From NCBI GenBank assembly GCA_964530165.1, contig CAZGYE010000016.1:1-37208 (forward strand): DNA of 37,208 nucleotides. The letters run 5' to 3'. Position 1 is the stretch's first letter. Each line of letters opens with the position of its first letter. This stretch comes from CAZGYE01 sp964530165. GTDB lineage: Bacteria; Planctomycetota; Planctomycetia; Planctomycetales; Planctomycetaceae. Below, piece by piece: positions 32,154 through 37,208 of the stretch. A program made the translations under genes and the position numbers. Under the pieces are notes generated by a model. The model was not told the DNA's origin and searched no databases. It was given only the letters and a program-made list of their open reading frames with translations.

Positions 32154-33287
32154 CTACTCCTCCGAGGATCCCGAGGGATCGGAAATCCCGACTTGTTTGA
32201 ACATGGCATCGCGGGCCGATTCGTCCGGTATCAACTCGGACAACAACTCGGGCAACGACATTTGTCCCCAGCGGACGACTTGCTCGATCGCGTACGGAAT
32301 GGGCGAATGCGGTTCGGCTTGGCGGAAAAACTTGGCGACCTCTTTGAGCGTGCGAAATGCGCTGTCTCGACTGTTGATTGCGCCGACCGGTGCGGGCGCC
32401 CGAGCGCCCGATTCTCCCGCGGATGTCCCGCCGGAGTCCCCCGCTTCAACCAGCGAATCGGTCTCGCCGAGAATGTCCTTCGAGATGCTCAGCGCGGCTT
32501 CGAGGCATTCGTCGACCACTTTGCGGATGAACGCAGTCGACGGTGTCAGCGGAAACCCGTTCTCATCCTCGCCGCATTTCTCTTCCAGCAGTGACTCAAG
32601 TTGAGCAAACTCGGTCTTGGCGCCGGTGATGTCATCCAGCAGGTTTCGAAAGAATTCCGGCGGCGTCTCCCTGACCGATCGATCGAACATCTCGCGGGTG
32701 ATCGCCCCATCGTTTTCGATGCGCTGTTGCCGTTTGTCCGGCTCCGCGAGGTCCAACTCGTCCGCCTGGCGAAGCCGCCACAGCGGATAGGGGCCATATT
32801 CCTGCCCGGCAGTGATGGGAATGCGGCGAATCGCCTTGATCAACGGCCCTTCGGTATCCTCGCCGCTGAGTCCGGTCAGCGGCCAGACGGTGGTCGTGAC
32901 GCCCTCCTCGTCGGGACGCGGATAGAGATCGTCCCAAAAACGCTCCACCAACTCACGAGTGAGGCGGAAACCATCCCGTAACCCGGCAAAGCCGTCCGAA
33001 CGTGCCAGCGCTTCGATCACCCAGGCCGCCACTTGCAGATCTTTGGATTCTTCAGCCAGCGTCTTTTGGCCCAGCTCGGAGATTTGCTTCCACTGGGCCG
33101 AGGCGTCGGTCGAGTTGCCACCACTTTCGAACGGTTTCGGCTTTTCGATTTGTCTGGCCTGTCGCTGCGTCTCCCGAATCTCGTAGAAAATCGACGAGGT
33201 GTCAGCGCGCAAATCGACTCCGGCCACGTTCTCGCCAGGGATCGGCGTCAACAGGCGCTCGAAGTCAAGAACGAAATCCGACGACAT
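32154..33287 (-). CDS. tssA: T6SS protein TssA (ImpA N-terminal family)
   Basis: A 377-residue TssA. TssA primes baseplate and coordinates tube-sheath growth. The ImpA N-terminal domain is clear: LLTPIPGENVAGVDLR, then ELGQKTLAEESKDLQVAAWVIEALAR, GFAGLRDGFRLTRELVERFWDDLYP and the closing WPLTGLSGEDTEGPLIKAIRRIP. A Ser/Gly/Ala-rich linker (about 285-305) leads to a small C-terminal helical domain with REVAKFFRQ-like LKEVAKFFRQAEPHSPIPYAIEQVVRW, where multimers form. The ATG at 33287 has GAGGA seven bases upstream. It is the first gene of the tssABC operon, behind a strong promoter-like sequence at 33387-33414. Confidence 0.95.
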   Translation of the reverse strand: MSSDFVLDFERLLTPIPGENVAGVDLRADTSSIFYEIRETQRQARQIEKPKPFESGGNSTDASAQWKQISELGQKTLAEESKDLQVAAWVIEALARSDGFAGLRDGFRLTRELVERFWDDLYPRPDEEGVTTTVWPLTGLSGEDTEGPLIKAIRRIPITAGQEYGPYPLWRLRQADELDLAEPDKRQQRIENDGAITREMFDRSVRETPPEFFRNLLDDITGAKTEFAQLESLLEEKCGEDENGFPLTPSTAFIRKVVDECLEAALSISKDILGETDSLVEAGDSGGTSAGESGARAPAPVGAINSRDSAFRTLKEVAKFFRQAEPHSPIPYAIEQVVRWGQMSLPELLSELIPDESARDAMFKQVGISDPSGSSEE

Positions 33288-33386
33288 CCCGGCTTCCTCG
33301 TTTTCTCACTGAGACGGCAAAATTGACGAACGAAAAACTCACTTTTTCACTCCGACATCAGTGACATGGCTGAAAGTGTTGCGACA

Positions 33387-33414
33387 AGTATACTGATCCT
33401 CAGCGGCAAGTCAA
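33387..33414 (-). promoter_or_regulatory. Sigma-70-type promoter of the tssABC operon
   Basis: On the minus strand TTGACT (33414-33409) and TATACT (33392-33387) are 16 bases apart, five of six matches to each consensus hexamer. Transcription would begin near 33380 and leave a leader of about 93 bases before tssA. It lies in the 166-base gap behind the sigma-factor gene and is the clearest promoter in the window. Confidence 0.65.
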
Positions 33415-33453
33415 ATTCAACAGACGGCCAAGTATCGAATTCCTCCGGCAGTT

Positions 33454-34155
33454 TCAATCGGCCACGCCCAGCAGTCGCATCGACTGTGCAAGCCGTTTCA
33501 GGATTTTCGCGTGCAACCGGCTCGCCCACGACTTGCTGATGCCGAGCCGCCGAGCCGCATCCTGCAGGGTCAAGCCTTCGAAGTACGTTGTCCGAATCAG
33601 CGTGCGCTCGTCGTTGGGAAGTGCGCCCACCAGTTCGTCGAGTGTTTGATGAATTTCTCCGTCGATGACGACGTCCGAGGGCGCCCGTGCAGAAAGGTCG
33701 ACAACCTGTGCTTCGCGGGAAAGCGAACGCTCGTCCCGCTGCGATGCCCAGTACACCATTGCCAACGTGCTGGTGATTTCGCTGAACCAGCACACCGCTC
33801 CCTTCAAGCCGTCTCCAGCCGACCATTCGGGATCTTCGGACTGCACTTGAAGCAAGTCGTTGCTCATCTGCTCATATTTCACATCGGCATGCCGGCCCCG
33901 ACGGAACCACGACATCTTAGTCATGCCGTCGTAAATGGCGCCGCGAATACGATAATATGCAAAAGTTGAGAATTTGACCCCTCGATCGGGATCGAAATCT
34001 CTGGCCGCCTCTGCGAGCCCTAACTGGCCGTAACCGATCAAATCGTCGAGGTCGAGGTTCCGCGACCCGCGGCGATGAATCTTGAGCGCCAATGAGCGGA
34101 CCAGCCCCTGGCATCCATTGATTAATTCTTGCTGGGTGTTCTCGGTTGCAGACAT
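33454..34155 (-). CDS. Sigma-70-family RNA polymerase sigma factor within the T6SS locus
   Basis: A 233-residue sigma factor of the FliA/SigB-like group. Region 2 covers about residues 30-100 (LDLDDLIGYGQLGLAEAARDFD, RGVKFSTFAYYRIRGAIYDGM), which binds core polymerase and the -10 element. Region 4 is at about 175-228 (LPNDERTLIRTTYFEGLT, then LQDAARRLGISKSWASRLHAKIL), a helix-turn-helix for the -35 element. The part between has no clear region 3. The start ATG at 34155 shares a base with the stop of the upstream gene (TGATG), so the two are translationally coupled; the GTG at 34182 is unlikely. Its place at the head of the T6SS genes suggests it controls them, but no target promoter is proven here. 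Confidence 0.9.
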   Translation of the reverse strand: MSATENTQQELINGCQGLVRSLALKIHRRGSRNLDLDDLIGYGQLGLAEAARDFDPDRGVKFSTFAYYRIRGAIYDGMTKMSWFRRGRHADVKYEQMSNDLLQVQSEDPEWSAGDGLKGAVCWFSEITSTLAMVYWASQRDERSLSREAQVVDLSARAPSDVVIDGEIHQTLDELVGALPNDERTLIRTTYFEGLTLQDAARRLGISKSWASRLHAKILKRLAQSMRLLGVAD

Positions 34156-34580
34156 CACTCTTCTGACGAGAGTCGCTTCCACAGGGCCTCAAGCTGCTCA
34201 TGGGCGACGGGGTCCTCGAACAGCGTCTCGGCAACGCGTGCAGAGATGGTTCGCCAGTCCCGGGGCACAGAGCGATACGTCTCGAATTGGGCCTCCAAAG
34301 CTGCGTGAACCAGTTCGACCGCAACGGGTTCCAGCTCGAACGGGTGTCCCCGATATCGGCGCGCAACCTGCAAAAGAGATGCCAGGGCGTCGTCACCCAG
34401 GTTCTGTTCAGAAAGGGAAGAGAGCGCTGTTTGTCGCAGCACCTGGTCCAACAAGTTCCGCTGGGTAGATCTCCCCGGGGCAGAGGCCTGCTGCTTCTGA
34501 GGCTCAGAAGGCTGTTTCTCTTGGGAATCGCGCGCGGACGCTCCTGAAGAGGGCTCCGGTCCGGATGCTGAGTGTGACAT
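34155..34580 (-). CDS. Protein of unknown function, coupled to the sigma factor
   Basis: A 141-residue protein I do not recognise. Residues 1-45 are low-complexity (Ser, Gln, Pro, Ala), likely disordered. Residues about 46-141 are predicted helical: RNLLDQVLRQTALSSLSEQ, DALASLLQVARRYRG, VAVELVHAALEAQF, then WRTISARVAETLFEDP and a closing HEQLEALWKRLSS. There is no signal peptide or membrane segment. It starts at an ATG with GGAAAAG upstream, opens the divergent gap to tssK, and its stop overlaps the sigma start by one base. That coupling makes a regulatory partner of the sigma factor (for example an anti-sigma or co-regulator) or a T6SS accessory role plausible, but the sequence does not show which. 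Confidence 0.75.
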   Translation of the reverse strand: MSHSASGPEPSSGASARDSQEKQPSEPQKQQASAPGRSTQRNLLDQVLRQTALSSLSEQNLGDDALASLLQVARRYRGHPFELEPVAVELVHAALEAQFETYRSVPRDWRTISARVAETLFEDPVAHEQLEALWKRLSSEE

Positions 34581-34714
34581 CTTTTCTTTTCCTGCTGCTT
34601 CAGACCATCGAAAATCCGCCGAACTCGCCTCGCACGCAACGCTACTATCTTACCCTCAGGGATGCCGCGGCGAAACGGAATTCTGTAGAACCAGTCGAAT
34701 TCGATCAACGTTTC

Positions 34715-34723
34715 TGCTAATAT
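34715..34723 (+). promoter_or_regulatory. Candidate extended -10 promoter of tssK-tssL
   Basis: TGC followed by TAATAT (34718-34723) forms an extended -10 element in the 221-base divergent gap; there is no good -35. It would start transcription near 34730, about 70 bases before tssK. Confidence 0.35.
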
Positions 34724-34801
34724 CTGCGGTCGTTTGTTGATCGGCCGGGTGGCCGCGTCGTTTGAGTTTTCAAGCAGCTTTGATGACGGTGTTTCAAGCC
34801 G

Positions 34802-36226
34802 ATGACTAGCCACGCAATCCATTGGGCGGAAGGGTTGTTCCTGCGTCCGCAGCATTTTCAGGCGGGGGAACGGAACCTGCGGGAAGAGCTTCGGCTCTCC
34901 GAGAGCTGGAGCAGCGGATACGCGTACGGACTCCGCCGTATTGAACACGACGAAGAGGCGCTGGGGAACTGGCGGATTTCGTTGCGAACGTGCCACGCCC
35001 GCCTGCATGATGGAACACATCTGCGTTACCCCGAGACCGCGAACCTGGCGCCGGCCGTGGTGCCGAAGGACGCCTTCAAGAGTGCTCAGGACCGAGTGAT
35101 GGTGCACGTGGCTGTTCCCAGGTTGCAGTTGGGGCGCAAGAACGCCGAGGCGGCCGCCGGCGATGTGATGTGTCGCTACGTGATCGATTCGGAGGAAGTG
35201 GAAGACGAAAACGAAGTGGGCAACTCGCAGGATCTTCAGATACGCTGGTTGAACGCGAGGCTCGTCATCGGCGATGAAGACCTATCTGGTTATGACGCGC
35301 TGCTGATCATGCGCCTCAAACTCGGAGCAACCGCCGAGGCTCCTCCGGAAATCGATCCGGACTACATTCCGCCCTTGTTGGCGACCGACGCCTGGCCAAT
35401 CCTGCAGCGAGATATCATCGAGGGCATTTACCATTACTTGAGCGCAACCGCCGATGTCTTCGCCCGCCAGATGATCGACCGCGGCGTTGCCTTCGAGAGC
35501 GGGCATCGTGAAGACCTGGAACGGATTCTGAAGCTGCACGCGATGAACGCGGCACTTGGGAAGCTCAGCATTTTGCCGTATGTCCGAGGAGTGCATCCTC
35601 TGGCCGCGTATATGGAACTGTGTCACGATGTTGGGCTGCTGGCGATCTTTCAGCGTGAACGCCGCATGCCAGAGGTGCCGCGCTATGACCACGACGACTT
35701 GGCAACCTGCTTTTACAAGGTCCGCACCCTGATCTGCGGCGAAGAAGTGCAGCCGGTGGAGGGCTACGAAACGCGTCCCTTCATCGGTGTCGGCGAACAC
35801 ATGCGCGTTCGGCTGGAACGCGAATGGCTGGAACCGAACTGGCGGTTCTACATCGGTGCGAAATCCAACGTGCCCTCCAACGAAGTCGAAAGACTGCTGA
35901 CCGGCGGCGGAATCAACATGAAGGTCGGCAACAGCGAACGGGTCGACGAGGTTTTCAGAAGGGGGCAAGCCGGCGTTCAACTGACCCGGGCAGCCCAACC
36001 GCCTCGCGACTTTCCGCGGACACAGTGGACATACTGGAAAGTCGACCGCCGCTCGGAGGCCTGGAAGGATGTTGAGGAGACGCTCAACCTGGGAATCCGG
36101 TTCAACCTGGGTCAGGTGGATGGAGAATCCGTCGACGGCGATACGAACGTTCGTTTCAAAGGGGATACCGGCAACCTGGTCGAGATGTCCTTCACGTTGT
36201 ATGCCATGCGCAGACCGGAAGTCTGA
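34802..36226 (+). CDS. tssK: T6SS baseplate-membrane linker TssK
   Basis: A 474-residue TssK (ImpJ/VasE), the trimeric baseplate protein that links the wedges to the membrane complex. The N-terminus IHWAEGLFLRPQHFQAGER is diagnostic. Other family parts are LPYVRGVHPLAAYMELCHDVGLLAIF, the LLTGGGINMKVGNSERVDEVF segment and, near the end, DFPRTQWTYWKVDR and the C-terminal MSFTLYAMRRP. Length is normal. tssL starts on the last base of its stop codon (TGATG). It is transcribed away from the tssABC side of the locus. Confidence 0.96.
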   Translation: MTSHAIHWAEGLFLRPQHFQAGERNLREELRLSESWSSGYAYGLRRIEHDEEALGNWRISLRTCHARLHDGTHLRYPETANLAPAVVPKDAFKSAQDRVMVHVAVPRLQLGRKNAEAAAGDVMCRYVIDSEEVEDENEVGNSQDLQIRWLNARLVIGDEDLSGYDALLIMRLKLGATAEAPPEIDPDYIPPLLATDAWPILQRDIIEGIYHYLSATADVFARQMIDRGVAFESGHREDLERILKLHAMNAALGKLSILPYVRGVHPLAAYMELCHDVGLLAIFQRERRMPEVPRYDHDDLATCFYKVRTLICGEEVQPVEGYETRPFIGVGEHMRVRLEREWLEPNWRFYIGAKSNVPSNEVERLLTGGGINMKVGNSERVDEVFRRGQAGVQLTRAAQPPRDFPRTQWTYWKVDRRSEAWKDVEETLNLGIRFNLGQVDGESVDGDTNVRFKGDTGNLVEMSFTLYAMRRPEV

Positions 36227-36897
36227 TGACGCCGAGATACGCGGACCTTGTCAATCCGACGTTCAACTACGTTTTGCGGCTCTTGGAACGGGTCGAGCAG
36301 GGCGAGATGCCCGAGATGGAACTCGAGCGAAACACGATTCGTGAAGAGATTGAGCAAGCCCAGTCAACTGCTTCCAGCCCTGATTATCCCGTGAAGCCGG
36401 AAGAGTTCGCTCTCACCAAGCGGTTGCTGGTCTATTGGGTGGACGAGGTGATGTCGATGGCCCCGAATTCCGAGGTCGCGGAATGGTGGAGCCGGCACAC
36501 GCTCGAGTACGAGCATTACAACGAGCAGCTTCGCGCCGTCAAGTTCTACACGACCGGTGAGAGCGAGGCCCGCAGAAGCAGCGCCGATGTCGTCGAAGCC
36601 TGGTATCTGGCGTTGGTGCTGGGCTTCCAGGGCGATCTCAAAAACGCGTTTCGAGAGCGTCTGAACCGAGAACTGCCGGGGCAAGCGACGACCGCTGAGG
36701 AGGCTCGCAAGAATTGGGCCGCCGAACTGGCGCGACAGATCCGGCAGTCGCAGGCGGGAGACCTTCACGCAGACCCGTTCCAAGGCGACGTGGAACCGCT
36801 CAGCGGCGCGTCCCGACTGATGGTCGCGGCTCCAGTTGCCGTCGTCCTGCTTGTGGCGTTTTGCGTTCTCGTGGTGTTGTGTCTCCAGGGAAATTGA
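36226..36897 (+). CDS. tssL: T6SS inner-membrane protein TssL (DotU family)
   Basis: A 223-residue DotU/TssL. The cytoplasmic helical part has the family pattern: NPTFNYVLRLLERVEQGE, KRLLVYWVDEVMSM, EYEHYNEQLRAVKFYTTGESEA and EAWYLALVLGFQGDL. A single C-terminal helix (about residues 197-219, VAAPVAVVLLVAFCVLVVL) anchors it in the inner membrane with no periplasmic domain. In proteobacteria TssL works with TssM and TssJ to form the trans-envelope channel; neither gene follows. Only 43 bases later the convergent YHS gene ends. Translation is coupled to tssK by the TGATG overlap. Confidence 0.94.
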   Translation: MTPRYADLVNPTFNYVLRLLERVEQGEMPEMELERNTIREEIEQAQSTASSPDYPVKPEEFALTKRLLVYWVDEVMSMAPNSEVAEWWSRHTLEYEHYNEQLRAVKFYTTGESEARRSSADVVEAWYLALVLGFQGDLKNAFRERLNRELPGQATTAEEARKNWAAELARQIRQSQAGDLHADPFQGDVEPLSGASRLMVAAPVAVVLLVAFCVLVVLCLQGN

Positions 36898-36908
36898 GCC
36901 GCAAAAGA

Positions 36909-36941
36909 ACAATTGCGAACCGCCAACGGCGGGGGAATTGT
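36909..36941. terminator. Possible bidirectional terminator between tssL and the YHS gene
   Basis: A two-part hairpin: outer stem ACAATT/AATTGT (36909-36914 with 36936-36941) and inner stem CCGCC/GGCGG (36920-36924 with 36928-36932). It sits between two convergent genes, as bidirectional terminators do, but lacks a T-run. Confidence 0.35.
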
Positions 36942-37208
36942 CAGGGCGTTTTCCCGCCGGAATGGGCAATCTCTTCTTCTGGTTCGACGGTGGCCAAGTA
37001 CGTTTCTGGAGACGCCACGAAGGTTTTCCAGTTCTCTGGGCTGACGAAAAGATACATGCGGCCCTCGTACTCGCGAAGATGGGTGCCTTCCAGGGCGACG
37101 CCGGTCTTGTGAAGATGAACCAGATCGACTCCCGAACTGACCGGTGCGTACGCTTCCGGCCACCGTTGGAATTCCGCTTTCGCCGCAGCACTTGACAAGT
37201 AGTAGGTC
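36941..37208 (-). CDS. C-terminal part of a YHS-domain protein, cut by the right edge
   Basis: The frame is open at the right edge and ends at 36941, giving about 88 residues. It begins YYLSSAAAKAEFQRWPEAYAP and continues with VDLVHLHKTGVALEGTHLREYEGRMYLF and FVASPETYLATVEPEEE. These are the repeated features of YHS domains, Y-L/F-F-S-x-x-x-x-x-x-F-x-x-x-P-x-x-Y, found twice here, so at least one and a half YHS units are present. YHS domains occur in metal- or heme-linked proteins and are common as secreted proteins in planctomycetes. The N-terminal part lies outside the window. A TTG at 37198 could be read as a start, but the preceding codons fit the domain. Confidence 0.75.
   Translation of the reverse strand, partial: TYYLSSAAAKAEFQRWPEAYAPVSSGVDLVHLHKTGVALEGTHLREYEGRMYLFVSPENWKTFVASPETYLATVEPEEEIAHSGGKTP

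Overview
The window looks like a piece of a planctomycete chromosome. The evidence is the mix of genes (tandem DUF1080 lectin-like domains, a Tat-secreted TIM-barrel isomerase, a DUF1573 protein, a YHS-domain protein), the high GC content, and several families of palindromic REP-like repeats between genes. No rRNA, tRNA or CRISPR array was seen.

Left part (1-15.6 kb), mostly housekeeping and metabolism. In order: a gene start cut by the left edge, a secreted sugar isomerase/epimerase-like protein, a four-CBS-domain regulator, a cold-shock protein, a secreted alpha/beta hydrolase, sucD and sucC (succinyl-CoA synthetase) split by a small four-helix-bundle gene, a DUF1080 protein overlapping a small transaldolase, thyX, rpsU, a PhoU-like/DUF47 protein with a Pit phosphate transporter, a DUF1573 protein and hemL. 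Two relics lie here: a frameshifted small gene behind rpsU and the tail of a membrane protein between sucC and the transaldolase. Two near-identical 58-bp inverted REP pairs lie at 1193-1250 and 14162-14219.

Right part (15.9-36.9 kb), a type VI secretion system (T6SS) locus. Reading leftward on the minus strand: a small protein of unknown function and a sigma-70-family factor, then tssA, tssB, tssC1, tssC2, a repeat block, tagJ, tssE, tssF, tssG, clpV, hcp, vgrG, an FHA-DUF4123 adaptor, a PAAR protein with a JAB-like (metalloprotease-fold) tail, and a small exported protein that is the likely immunity partner. tssK and tssL run rightward from a divergent promoter region. Together they encode the sheath (TssB/TssC), baseplate (TssE/F/G/K), sheath recycling (ClpV), tube and tip (Hcp, VgrG, PAAR), one inner-membrane component (TssL) and an effector module. 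TssM and TssJ, which complete the membrane complex in proteobacteria, are absent from the locus; tssL is followed at once by a convergent YHS gene.

Points most worth a second look: the effector-immunity module with its composition change and FHA-fused adaptor; the T6SS locus without tssM/tssJ but with its own sigma factor; the REP-like repeat families that share one 4+stem+loop+stem design with a GTRG foot; and the four-helix-bundle gene wedged between sucC and sucD inside inverted A/T-rich repeats.
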